Shown: positions 1 to 7,335, counted from the first letter of the stretch. The stretch: 16,732 nt of DNA from Legionellales bacterium (GCA_003489505.1 DNMA01000132.1:1-16732), one strand, 5' to 3'. The notes: generated by a model not told the origin, from the sequence alone. Translations and numbers: made by a program.

Positions 1-31
1 TCTACCCATAGCCACCAATTTTAAAAAAATA

Positions 32-60
32 TAGTCAAAATCTAAAAACTTCGCTACAAT
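32..60 (+). promoter_or_regulatory. Putative sigma-70 promoter of gspDE
   Basis: TAGTCA at 32-37 (4 of 6 matches to the -35 consensus) and TACAAT at 55-60 (5 of 6 to the -10) are separated by 17 bases. Transcription would start near 67 and leave a leader of about 30 bases before the gspD ATG. No strong Shine-Dalgarno sequence is visible in that leader. The call rests on sequence match alone. Confidence 0.5.
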
Positions 61-95
61 ACCCCTCCATTGTCTCTGTTTCTGTGTCTAAATAA

Positions 96-2327
96 ATGCA
101 ATTAAGATATGTTTTTCTGACTTTAGTTCTTCTTGGTGGCGCTTCTCAAGCTGAATCTCCTAATGTGTCCTCGACATCTGAAAGCACATTTAGCCATATC
201 AAAAATTTCTTTAAAGAGAAACCTGCTGAAAAAACAACAGTCAGCCAAAATACTCAAGCGATTGCTCCTACAGCACCTGCAGAACCTGCGATAAGTGAAG
301 AAATTCCACCTTTACCAGAGGATGAAGATGCCCTGATTCAAACCAGCCAAATGGATGAGTCTCAAGGTCATTTTTGGAATTTACAACAAACCGATATTCG
401 CGCTGTGATTCAGGAAGTCTCCAGAATGACTGGTAAAAACTTTTTAATTGACCCACGCGTTCAAGGTAAACTCTCTTTAATTTCAAATTCTAAAATTGCA
501 GATAAAGATATTTATCCGGTCTTTTTATCGATGTTACAAACCGCCGGCTTTTCTGCCATTCCCCAAGGTGATGTCATTAAAATTGTACCCATCATGGATG
601 GTCGAACTGAAGCTGCATTTTCAAATCCCCTTTTACATAGTAACAATAATAGTGATGCCCTAATGATTCAGGTGATACCTGTGCATTACGTGCCAGCTGA
701 TCAGTTAGTTCCAGTTCTTCGCCCTTTAATGCCACAATGGAGTACTGTCAGCGCCTATGGCCCTTCCAATATGCTGATTTTATCAGGTAAAGCCTCCAAT
801 ATTAGTCAATTATCTGAAATCATTCGCCAAGTCGATACTTCTTCTGCCAATGGTATTGATATTGTGCCTTTAAAACATGCACTGGCGATGGATGTCACCA
901 ATACGCTTAAAGAATTACTCAAGGCTCAATCACCAGGTGGTATGAGAAATGGCCCTGTTATTGCATCAGATGATAGAGGTAATGCCGTATTATTAAGCGG
1001 AAATAAAACCGACCGACTTCGTCTTCGCTTATTGATCTTAGAATTAGATAAACAAAACCCGAATGCAACGCATAGTAATACACAAGTCGTCTATCTCAAT
1101 TACATGCGAGCTGAAGATTTAGTACCGATTCTTGCAGGTATTGCCCAAGCAGGCTTCAGTGGTGTTGTCGGAACAACGATTGGGACCATGTCTCAACCCC
1201 AACTCGATAGCAGTAACCCTGCTGCAAACATGATTCCAAATCCATCAGGTGGTTCGGTACCCAATAATTCATTAGGTAGCCAAGGTGCTACCACTTCAGC
1301 ATCTCCTTCAACCCAAGGCACTAGTGCACAAAACGAAGGTAGCACCAAACCATCGATTCAAATTATTGGCGAGCCCAATACTAACTCTATCATTATGAAT
1401 GGCCCTCCTGCGGTTTTAAAAACATTGAAGAATGTCATTCAACAACTCGATATCAAACCTGCACAGTTATTGGTAGAAGCCATGGTCGCTGAAATTGATG
1501 CTGAAGTCGTCGATAGCCTAGGTATTGAGTGGGGCTCTATCAATCAAAAAACCCAAGACCCAAGTACATTTAATCCAGGTTTTGCAATTATTAATTCCAA
1601 AACAACAATTAATCAATTTCAATCCCAGATTTATGCCCTTACCCGTGAACGCAAAGCTAATATCTTATCGACACCATCGGTGGTGGTCTTAGATAACCGC
1701 CAAGCAAAAATCTTAATCGGTAAACAGGTCTCAGTGGCATCTTCGTCTTATCCTAATAATGCCCAAGGAACCACAACGGCAAGCCCTTATACTACTTTTG
1801 ACCGTGTGAATGTGGCCCTACATCTTTATGTTCGCCCACAAATTACCCGCGATAATGGGATTCAAATGCAAATTGACCAAGGCAATGACACCTTGCAAAA
1901 TGATGAGTTATTAGACCCAGGTACCATTCCTGTTTTCAATATCAGTGCGATTGTGACCTCCGTTCATGTTCAATCAGGTGATATCATTGTTTTAGGTGGA
2001 CTTGCTCAAGATAAAATATCGAATAACAATACTGATGTGCCGATATTAAAAGATATTCCAGGTGTTGGTCGTTTGTTCCAGCACAATATCAATAACCGCC
2101 GTAAAAAAGTATTAATGGTTTTTATTCGCCCATACATCATGAAATCGAATAATGACAATGCTTTATTCTCTAGTGGCAAATATCAGCATCTTAGACAAGA
2201 TCAATTAGATTTTGTGAGAAGCCAAGAAAACTATGATGAACGAAACCGAGCGACCGTTGCACCACCTTGGCACTCGGAAGTATTACCTAAACCTTTCTCT
2301 GGTCAAGCCCACTTAGCTCAAAAATAA
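96..2327 (+). CDS. gspD: Type II secretion system secretin GspD (LspD-like)
   Basis: This is the outer-membrane secretin, the multimeric channel through which folded periplasmic proteins leave the cell by the type II pathway. Residues 1-19 form a Sec signal peptide with likely cleavage after SQA. A Pro/Glu/Ala-rich linker leads to the N0 domain (about 90-175), then N1 (about 190-250), N2 (about 254-320) and N3 (about 330-465). The secretin core follows (about 480-685), with the hallmark VPILKDIPGVGRLFQ near 648-664 and the ending VLMVFIRPYIM. N3 is interrupted by a Ser/Thr/Asn/Gly-rich, probably disordered insert at about 356-418. At 743 residues it is somewhat longer than typical GspD because of this insert and the linker. 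gspE follows after two bases, so the two are surely co-transcribed. No S-domain pilotin-binding tail is obvious. The start is the only sensible one because the signal peptide begins there. Confidence 0.97.
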   Translation: MQLRYVFLTLVLLGGASQAESPNVSSTSESTFSHIKNFFKEKPAEKTTVSQNTQAIAPTAPAEPAISEEIPPLPEDEDALIQTSQMDESQGHFWNLQQTDIRAVIQEVSRMTGKNFLIDPRVQGKLSLISNSKIADKDIYPVFLSMLQTAGFSAIPQGDVIKIVPIMDGRTEAAFSNPLLHSNNNSDALMIQVIPVHYVPADQLVPVLRPLMPQWSTVSAYGPSNMLILSGKASNISQLSEIIRQVDTSSANGIDIVPLKHALAMDVTNTLKELLKAQSPGGMRNGPVIASDDRGNAVLLSGNKTDRLRLRLLILELDKQNPNATHSNTQVVYLNYMRAEDLVPILAGIAQAGFSGVVGTTIGTMSQPQLDSSNPAANMIPNPSGGSVPNNSLGSQGATTSASPSTQGTSAQNEGSTKPSIQIIGEPNTNSIIMNGPPAVLKTLKNVIQQLDIKPAQLLVEAMVAEIDAEVVDSLGIEWGSINQKTQDPSTFNPGFAIINSKTTINQFQSQIYALTRERKANILSTPSVVVLDNRQAKILIGKQVSVASSSYPNNAQGTTTASPYTTFDRVNVALHLYVRPQITRDNGIQMQIDQGNDTLQNDELLDPGTIPVFNISAIVTSVHVQSGDIIVLGGLAQDKISNNNTDVPILKDIPGVGRLFQHNINNRRKKVLMVFIRPYIMKSNNDNALFSSGKYQHLRQDQLDFVRSQENYDERNRATVAPPWHSEVLPKPFSGQAHLAQK

Positions 2328-2329
2328 TC

Positions 2330-3808
2330 ATGATAAACGCAAGCCTTTCCATTCCTTATACGTATGCTAAAAAACATGGGGTCTTTGTGAAAGAAAAGAC
2401 CCCTGATTCTTTTGTCGTTTATCATACGTCTTTTACACCCATGGATGCGCTTCTTGAAATCCAAAGACTTTATTATCAACAAGGACTAGAATTTAATCTG
2501 CTTGAAGATGAAGTATTTCAACAAAAGTTAACTGATTTTTATCAACAGCAATCACAATTTCAAACCCAGACCAACTGGCTTGAAGAAGAGTTAGAACTCA
2601 ATTCTTTAGCCAAAGAAATCCCTAAACATCAAGACCTATTAGATAGCCAAAATGATGCCCCCATCATTCAATTGATCAATGCCTTATTTATGCAGGCGGT
2701 AAGACAAAAAGCCTCCGATATTCATATTGAAACCTATGAAAATCGTATTACTGTACGTTTTCGCATTGATGGCATCTTAACTGAAATTTTAAACTTAGAC
2801 CCACATGTCGCACCTTTAGTCATTACGCGTATCAAAGTCATGGCACATTTAGATATTGCCGAAAAAAGACTTCCACAAGATGGACGAATTAGCTTACGTG
2901 TGGCAAAACATCAAATTGATGTGCGGGTCTCTACCCTACCTGCTAATCATGGTGAACGCGTGGTCATGCGTATTTTAGATAAACAAGCTCAACAGCTAAA
3001 CATGTCCTTATTAGGGATGCCACAAGAATTGTTAAATAAAATGACGCATATGATTGGGCAACCGCACGGCATTTTACTCGTGACCGGCCCCACAGGTTCA
3101 GGTAAAACCACATCCCTTTATGCCATGCTCAGTCAAATGGATGCCAAGACTCATAATATCTTAACCATTGAAGACCCCATTGAATTTGATTTACCAGGCA
3201 TTAGCCAAACCCAAACCAATTCTAAAATTGATATGACGTTTGCCAAAGGTTTAAGAGCGATTCTTCGCCAAGACCCTGATGTGGTCATGATTGGGGAAAT
3301 CCGTGATTTAGAAACAGCTGAAATTGCTATTCAAGCGAGTTTAACGGGGCACTTGGTTTTATCGACCCTGCATACCAATACAGCCCTTGGCGCTGTCTCA
3401 AGGCTTCAAGATATGGGCGTTGAACCCTTTTTACTATCCACAAGTCTTTTAGGTGTCTTGGCGCAACGTTTAGTCAGACGTCTGTGTCAACACTGTAAAC
3501 AAAAAAAACAAATCCATATTAAGGATTTACCTTGGTTAGAACACCCCACTCAAGAAACTTATGACATCTATGAACCCAAAGGCTGTGAGCAATGTCATCA
3601 TACAGGCTATCAGGGTAGAACAGGTATTTTTGAACTTATCATTTGTGATGACATCTTAAAAGCAATGATTCATCGCCAAGATAACCCCCAGTCCATGGAA
3701 TTACATATTCGACAAACTTGTCCAAGTATTCGCCATGATGGTTGGTTACAGGTATTAAAAGGAAATACTTCAATTTCTGAAATTTTAAGAGTGACGAGTG
3801 ATTTTTAG
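2330..3808 (+). CDS. gspE: Type II secretion system ATPase GspE (LspE-like)
   Basis: This is the cytoplasmic hexameric ATPase that powers pseudopilus assembly in type II secretion. An N-terminal docking region (about 1-100) precedes the catalytic part. Visible motifs are Walker A GPTGSGKT at 253-260, the Asp box around 280-286 (TIEDPIE), Walker B with DPDVVMIGEIRD at 315-326, and the His box GHLVLSTLHTN at 340-350. A zinc-binding tetracysteine is formed by C386/C389 and C419/C422. Together these separate GspE from retraction ATPases such as PilT. The 492 residues are normal for the family. The ATG lies two bases after the gspD stop, indicating translational coupling. PilB of type IV pili is the main alternative, but the partner secretin makes GspE the better name. 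gspF, usually next in other bacteria, is not here; a separate lspDE pair is the arrangement known in Legionella. Confidence 0.96.
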   Translation: MINASLSIPYTYAKKHGVFVKEKTPDSFVVYHTSFTPMDALLEIQRLYYQQGLEFNLLEDEVFQQKLTDFYQQQSQFQTQTNWLEEELELNSLAKEIPKHQDLLDSQNDAPIIQLINALFMQAVRQKASDIHIETYENRITVRFRIDGILTEILNLDPHVAPLVITRIKVMAHLDIAEKRLPQDGRISLRVAKHQIDVRVSTLPANHGERVVMRILDKQAQQLNMSLLGMPQELLNKMTHMIGQPHGILLVTGPTGSGKTTSLYAMLSQMDAKTHNILTIEDPIEFDLPGISQTQTNSKIDMTFAKGLRAILRQDPDVVMIGEIRDLETAEIAIQASLTGHLVLSTLHTNTALGAVSRLQDMGVEPFLLSTSLLGVLAQRLVRRLCQHCKQKKQIHIKDLPWLEHPTQETYDIYEPKGCEQCHHTGYQGRTGIFELIICDDILKAMIHRQDNPQSMELHIRQTCPSIRHDGWLQVLKGNTSISEILRVTSDF

Positions 3809-3827
3809 ATACTATACTAATAGTATC
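3808..3827. repeat. Perfect 7-bp inverted repeat after gspE
   Basis: GATACTA (3808-3814) and TAGTATC (3821-3827) are perfect reverse complements around a 6-base spacer. The repeat starts at the last base of the gspE stop and ends just before the ribosome binding site of the next gene. It lacks a following T-run and is AT-rich, so it is a poor terminator. It could be an operator or a weak processing hairpin. A TATACT at 3813-3818 inside it could serve as a -10 element for the downstream gene. Confidence 0.4.
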
Positions 3828-3844
3828 GATTTGAGGAAAATCAT

Positions 3845-4561
3845 ATGGTTTATTTAGCAAATACTATCCAGATTTTTGAACAGTTTGAAGAAATTGCTGC
3901 TAGCTTATCGGTTGAAATCCCTGCGCCTTTACAAAGACAAATTGATTTATTAAAAGAAGACTTTAGTATTAGTTTAAATAGCTTTTATGCAAAAGACGCT
4001 ATTAAACACTCAAAAATTACGAAAAAAACTGAAAAGTTTGCACACGATTACTACGCAGTGAAAATCTATCAAATTTTAAAATCATTATATCAGCTCAATC
4101 CCAGTGAAACTAAAAAACTGATTCGTCTGATGGTCCATATTCAAAATCAAATTCCTTATAGCCTCAATCCTCAAGACGAGTTCAAAAATCCCTATCCACA
4201 GTTTTTATTGTTTAGCCAAGCCTATCACGCCAATCATTTTTCTTCAAAAGCGCAACGAGATGGCGTATCTGGAAGGGTTTTAGACGAAATTGTTGAACAT
4301 CTTCGAACACATGCGATATCCCCCGATGATTTAAGGGTAAATATTTATTTTGCCCCTTTTCACAATGAGTTAAAGCCTTTTGTATATAATAACCGAACTT
4401 GGGTGGTTTTCTCCAAAAGTGAAATGGATGCGACAAGAATCGTCCCTGTCATTCCAACTCAAGATTTACTTAATCGAATCATAAAAATGCCAGCCACTCA
4501 TAATCCCTCAATAATCAGAGATGAATCAACAGGCTTTGAAACTAGCTCTCTAAAGCGCTGA
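3845..4561 (+). CDS. Hypothetical protein, soluble, cysteine-free
   Basis: I do not recognise this 238-residue protein. It has no signal peptide and no membrane segment. The first 115 residues look largely helical and carry a Lys-rich stretch near 50-65. The C-terminal half contains a predicted beta-rich stretch around 183-215 (NIYFAPFHNE, TWVVFSKSEMD). No cysteine occurs anywhere. A good Shine-Dalgarno (GAGG at 3833-3836, eight bases from the ATG) supports the start. It lies 36 bases downstream of gspE on the same strand, so it may be read through from the gspDE promoter, but its own ribosome site and the inverted repeat before it suggest separate control. Its stop overlaps the 3' end of the converging gene by 12 bp. 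The location does not prove a role in secretion; a lineage-specific effector is equally possible. Confidence 0.85.
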   Translation: MVYLANTIQIFEQFEEIAASLSVEIPAPLQRQIDLLKEDFSISLNSFYAKDAIKHSKITKKTEKFAHDYYAVKIYQILKSLYQLNPSETKKLIRLMVHIQNQIPYSLNPQDEFKNPYPQFLLFSQAYHANHFSSKAQRDGVSGRVLDEIVEHLRTHAISPDDLRVNIYFAPFHNELKPFVYNNRTWVVFSKSEMDATRIVPVIPTQDLLNRIIKMPATHNPSIIRDESTGFETSSLKR

Positions 4562-5512
4562 GGTGCCTATAGATAACTGAGCAGAAGGTTCATCACGCCA
4601 CTTAGTACAGACAGAAACTTGTCTAGAAGTTTTACCCGATACGGCATCGATTAATTGAATGGAATAAAATGGCTCTATTGAGGATATCGTTTTTATGCGT
4701 TCTTCATAAGTATTGAGGATTAACTGATCAGGAAAAGTGGGTAACAGCCGTTCTGGAAATTGCTCAGAAATACATGATGCTGCATAACCTCTATTATTTT
4801 CAGCAACCCAATGTCCTTTATAGCTAAAAATTCTTACTTTTAAAACATCCACTAAAGAATTATCATTTTTAATACTCAATCCCACATCCTCAACTTTTGC
4901 ACCAAGAATTTCATTAGATGAAGTGTGAAATGCTTGCGAGTTTTTAAATTGGTCTGTTGCATTATCTTGAGAGAATTGAATATCAATAGTGGGACCTGGG
5001 TTTATTATTGCAAGCTCTTGTTTCCACTCCCTTATAAATGGCTCATGTAGGCGTAAAATATCTTGATTCATCAGAGAACCCATTAGACTTATACCTCTTT
5101 GCAATTCCAATTGATGTATCATACGAAAGGTATTTTTAATGTCCTCTTCAAGCTCCAATTGACCTCTTTCTCTTGATAAAGAACTATAATCTCTTGACAA
5201 TAAGATTCTTAAATTCTCTTGAATTTCATGAAGATCAGACTCAAAAATTTCTAATTTGCGTTTGAGTTTTGGATATCTCACTTTTGTTTGAAGATCTGAG
5301 ATGACCATTAACATATTGCTTAAAAAATCTGAAGTATTCTGTTGTTCCTCTTGAATTTTTTCACCTAAAACTTCAGAAACACTGGTATAGTTATCACGAC
5401 TTAAGTGACGTTCCCGTTTACGACTTGGTGAATACATTCCATATTTTATTAATGAGGGCTTTTGTTCTTCTGTATAAAATTTATCAAGTGATTCTTTGTT
5501 TTTTTTTACCAT
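4550..5512 (-). CDS. Hypothetical coiled-coil protein
   Basis: I do not recognise this 320-residue protein. It is hydrophilic, without signal peptide or membrane segment. Residues 1-45 are strongly charged and include a basic cluster at about 29-39 (PSRKRERHLSR). Residues 65-140 have heptad-like Leu/Ile spacing among many Glu, Lys and Arg, consistent with one or two coiled-coil helices. The part after 175 is more mixed and probably beta-rich. The start at 5512 is preceded by a weak GGTGGGG ribosome site. The gene diverges from the one at 5745 across a 232-base AT-rich spacer and converges on the gene before it. The build (basic leader, coiled coil, unknown C-terminal domain) resembles translocated effectors of intracellular bacteria, but that is inference only. 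A cytoskeletal or phage-derived structural role cannot be excluded. Confidence 0.85.
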   Translation of the reverse strand: MVKKNKESLDKFYTEEQKPSLIKYGMYSPSRKRERHLSRDNYTSVSEVLGEKIQEEQQNTSDFLSNMLMVISDLQTKVRYPKLKRKLEIFESDLHEIQENLRILLSRDYSSLSRERGQLELEEDIKNTFRMIHQLELQRGISLMGSLMNQDILRLHEPFIREWKQELAIINPGPTIDIQFSQDNATDQFKNSQAFHTSSNEILGAKVEDVGLSIKNDNSLVDVLKVRIFSYKGHWVAENNRGYAASCISEQFPERLLPTFPDQLILNTYEERIKTISSIEPFYSIQLIDAVSGKTSRQVSVCTKWRDEPSAQLSIGTSAL

Positions 5513-5542
5513 AATAGCCCCACCACAATGAATATACTTTAA

Positions 5543-5551
5543 ATATAGCAG
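5543..5551 (-). promoter_or_regulatory. Putative extended -10 promoter of the coiled-coil gene
   Basis: On the minus strand TGC followed by TATATT (5551 down to 5543) is an extended -10 element. It lies about 30 bases before the ATG at 5512 and has no convincing -35. The whole spacer 5513-5744 is very AT-rich and holds no gene; it carries this promoter and the divergent one at 5681-5708. Confidence 0.4.
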
Positions 5552-5680
5552 GGATAATATGATCTTGCTGTGTGGTTGATGAGCAAAAAAAGGGATTATT
5601 AGATCTATTATTTTACTAATTTTTCATATCTTAATTAATTAAATCTAAAAACGAATAAATTGTTGATTGATGGTAAATTT

Positions 5681-5708
5681 TTAATATATATTTATAAGGT
5701 TGTATAAT
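5681..5708 (+). promoter_or_regulatory. Putative sigma-70 promoter of the 184-residue membrane protein
   Basis: A consensus TATAAT at 5703-5708 is preceded by TTAATA at 5681-5686 with a 16-base spacer. Transcription would start near 5715, about 30 bases before the ATG. A very good ribosome site (GAGGAG, 5733-5738) stands six bases before that ATG, so high expression is plausible. A second, weaker candidate is TTGATT at 5663-5668 with TATATT at 5687-5692. Confidence 0.55.
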
Positions 5709-5744
5709 TTTTAAAAACTTAAAACAATAACCGAGGAGTAGTAA

Positions 5745-6299
5745 ATGGAATTAATGCAAGATATCAAAGATGGCCATGATTTTTCCAAAACATCATCAGA
5801 CTCTTTTGAACGCTCAAGAAAGCTTTTAAAGTATCATTCTAAAACCTTATTTAATGGCTATCACAGCCTGAAATCTCAGATGGCCTACACGGCTCATCCT
5901 TTTTTAAGTCTTTATCAATTTATCATTGATTTCATGAGATTATTTTATAATGTGTTTCTTTTTGCTTGTTCTACTTTGATGTTTAAGTTGGAAAATATGA
6001 ATGAACGCTTTGTCGATTTTTTGATTAATTTAGGTGCTACAGGCATGGAATTTGCGGCTATTGGCTTTAGTCTTATTTCTTTAGTGGTCAGAAGCTTAGT
6101 TTCTTTATTGACCTTAAATTATTTTGAGGGGAAAGAAAATGATATCGCTTTTGTATTTAAGAATTGGAAACTCAATGTCACGCATGAGAAAGCTTTAAGT
6201 GAATCGTTCTTCAAAAGACAGGTTGCGGCGATTGAAAAAATTGGTTCTGATTTCTCGCAAGAGCTTAAACATCATACCCGGGCTTTTGCAACGGTGTAA
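5745..6299 (+). CDS. Hypothetical membrane protein with two hydrophobic segments
   Basis: I do not recognise this 184-residue protein. A charged N-terminal stretch of about 50 residues is followed by a long hydrophobic segment (about 53-80, rich in Phe, Leu and Tyr), a short charged loop (KLENMNER, 81-88) and a second hydrophobic segment (about 93-125). A polar tail of about 60 residues ends it. This suggests a helical hairpin in the inner membrane with both ends on the same side. There is no signal peptide. The start is fixed by GAGGAG six bases upstream, and a consensus -10 precedes it. It ends at a strong bidirectional terminator and faces two small glycine-rich membrane-protein genes on the other strand. 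The shared neighbourhood and membrane nature hint at a functional link, but no sequence motif is clearly shared with them. Confidence 0.88.
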   Translation: MELMQDIKDGHDFSKTSSDSFERSRKLLKYHSKTLFNGYHSLKSQMAYTAHPFLSLYQFIIDFMRLFYNVFLFACSTLMFKLENMNERFVDFLINLGATGMEFAAIGFSLISLVVRSLVSLLTLNYFEGKENDIAFVFKNWKLNVTHEKALSESFFKRQVAAIEKIGSDFSQELKHHTRAFATV

Positions 6300-6307
6300 A
6301 TCAAAAA

Positions 6308-6329
6308 AAAGCCCCTATTCAGGGGCTTT
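6308..6329. terminator. Bidirectional Rho-independent terminator
   Basis: AAAGCCCCT (6308-6316) and AGGGGCTTT (6321-6329) form a perfect 9-bp stem with a 4-base loop. An A-run precedes it (6303-6310) and TTTCATTT follows, so it has a U-run for transcripts from both sides. It serves the convergent genes ending at 6299 (+) and 6333 (-). Confidence 0.92.
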
Positions 6330-6332
6330 CAT

Positions 6333-6722
6333 TTAACGGCTTGATTGATAAGCAGCGATACCGATTTCTTCTAATGCATCAATAGTTTGTTTACCACCAG
6401 GCACAAATCCACCAGCAGCATGTTTGATGAAATTTGCTCCGAGTTTTGCAGCTTGTACAACAGGATCAGGTTTGATGACATAAAAGATTCCTACTGCTAA
6501 AACAGCTAAACCACAAATTAAGCTTAATGCTGGTAATACTGTACCGACAGCGCCTGCAAGCATTGCGCCCAGATAAGGGGTTAAAAAAGTAGTCATACTA
6601 TTGATAACGCCCAATACCAATTCTGGTGCAAACAATGCTGCAGCAGCATAAATACTTGCACCCGCTAAACCAGCATAACCGGCATATCTTTTTCCGGGTC
6701 TATCAAAAAACTTTTTTGCCAT
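6333..6722 (-). CDS. Small glycine-rich membrane protein (paralogue 1)
   Basis: This 129-residue protein belongs to no family I recognise. It begins MAKKFFDRPG. Gly/Ala-rich hydrophobic segments follow (about 13-31, 34-42 and 47-83) with several small-xxx-small spacings. The tail is short, amphipathic and more polar, with VPGGKQTIDALEEI at 107-120. It resembles the next gene at 6780-7184 in three ways: the same MAK...FFD start, a similar Gly/Ala-rich core, and the same PGGxxTxDAxE tail. The two are therefore tandem paralogues. An upstream ATG would give a 137-residue form, but AAGGAG at 6732-6737, nine bases before the ATG at 6722, marks the shorter one. It lies behind the terminator hairpin of its neighbour, so it is either expressed by read-through or has its own weak promoter. 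Function is unknown; pore-forming, stress-related or bacteriocin-like roles are all possible and unproven. Confidence 0.85.
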   Translation of the reverse strand: MAKKFFDRPGKRYAGYAGLAGASIYAAAALFAPELVLGVINSMTTFLTPYLGAMLAGAVGTVLPALSLICGLAVLAVGIFYVIKPDPVVQAAKLGANFIKHAAGGFVPGGKQTIDALEEIGIAAYQSSR

Positions 6723-6731
6723 GATAGTCTT

Positions 6732-6737
6732 CTCCTT
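6732..6737 (-). promoter_or_regulatory. Ribosome binding site deciding the start at 6722
   Basis: AAGGAG on the minus strand stands nine bases before the ATG at 6722. It falls inside the longer reading frame that starts at 6746, which argues for the internal methionine (MAKKFFD) as the true start. Confidence 0.75.
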
Positions 6738-6752
6738 GAAGGTCAAAATAAA

Positions 6753-6774
6753 AAAATCCCTTTTAAGGGATTTT
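6753..6774 (-). terminator. Intercistronic terminator hairpin between the two paralogues
   Basis: AAAATCCCTT (6753-6762) and AAGGGATTTT (6765-6774) are perfect reverse complements. On the minus strand the stem is followed by a long U-rich run (complement of 6742-6756). It starts six bases after the stop of the upstream paralogue (6780) and ends just before the ribosome site of the downstream one. It probably terminates most transcripts and lets some through, or protects the first message from decay. Confidence 0.8.
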
Positions 6775-6779
6775 AATTA

Positions 6780-7184
6780 TCAAGACTTGACGAACCCCAT
6801 ACCCATTTCAGCCATATCCTCCATAGCGTCAACGGTATCACGACCACCAGGAATGACTTTTGATAAGGATTTAAGGAGAAAATCTTTACCCGCTTTAAGA
6901 CCTTTTTTAGTAGGTGGTTCGGGTTCAAACAGCGGACTCATTGTAACAGCAATCATCGCACCAATAATCACTGTAGCGACTAATGGGACCATATAACCGA
7001 GAAAAATACCTAAAGAAGCACCTAATAGACCTGAAACAGCGGTCGCAATCGATGCAGCTATACCTTGAAACAAACTTGGGGATAAAAATGAAATTCCTGA
7101 ATAAAGACCAAAACCACTTAAAGCACCCACCATGGCTGGTTTTTGAGAATCTTTATCAAAAAAATTCTTGAAATTTTTTGCCAT
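6780..7184 (-). CDS. Small glycine-rich membrane protein (paralogue 2)
   Basis: This 134-residue protein is the paralogue of the one at 6333-6722 and is otherwise unrecognised. It starts MAKNFKNFFD. A short polar stretch follows, then Gly/Ser/Ala-rich hydrophobic segments (about 17-36, 38-62 and 65-83), an acidic-proline break (FEPEPPTKK, 86-94) and a basic amphipathic tail with IPGGRDTVDAMEDM at 111-124. No cleavable signal peptide is evident, so it is likely inserted in the inner membrane. A longer form from 7217 is possible, but a near-perfect AGGAGGT six bases before the ATG at 7184 sets this start. It is the first gene of a two-gene minus-strand unit and has its own terminator. The very strong ribosome site suggests high expression. 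Confidence 0.87.
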   Translation of the reverse strand: MAKNFKNFFDKDSQKPAMVGALSGFGLYSGISFLSPSLFQGIAASIATAVSGLLGASLGIFLGYMVPLVATVIIGAMIAVTMSPLFEPEPPTKKGLKAGKDFLLKSLSKVIPGGRDTVDAMEDMAEMGMGFVKS

Positions 7185-7190
7185 TATACG

Positions 7191-7197
7191 ACCTCCT
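7191..7197 (-). promoter_or_regulatory. Near-perfect ribosome binding site deciding the start at 7184
   Basis: AGGAGGT on the minus strand, six bases before the ATG at 7184, is the strongest Shine-Dalgarno sequence in the window. It lies inside the longer frame from 7217 and therefore favours the internal start. Confidence 0.85.
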
Positions 7198-7220
7198 CTT
7201 CGATTAATAACATTCATTAA

Positions 7221-7229
7221 ATTATCACA
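7221..7229 (-). promoter_or_regulatory. Putative extended -10 promoter of the paralogue pair
   Basis: On the minus strand TGT followed by GATAAT (7229 down to 7221) is an extended -10 element. A TTGCAT lies upstream but only 14 bases away, so it is not a normal -35. The start point would be near 7214, which again excludes the longer frame beginning at 7217. The spacer 7218-7338 is very AT-rich and otherwise empty. Confidence 0.4.
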
Positions 7230-7335
7230 TTTGTAATAAAATGCAATTTTTTTATATATTTAGATCGAATGATATGAATATACTTCTGATTGAATTAATT
7301 TTTAAAAAAAAGATCTATGATTATGAAATTTGATC

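Noticed and set aside
6723..6746. Eight-residue N-terminal extension of paralogue 1 (start at 6746)
   Set aside because: The good AAGGAG site lies inside it and the aligned paralogue starts at the internal MAK.
6721..6996. Plus-strand frame of 91 residues across the two small membrane-protein genes
   Set aside because: It is antisense to both paralogues and crosses the intercistronic terminator; the minus-strand genes have ribosome sites and related products.
7185..7217. Eleven-residue N-terminal extension of paralogue 2 (start at 7217)
   Set aside because: AGGAGGT stands six bases before the internal ATG at 7184, inside the extension.
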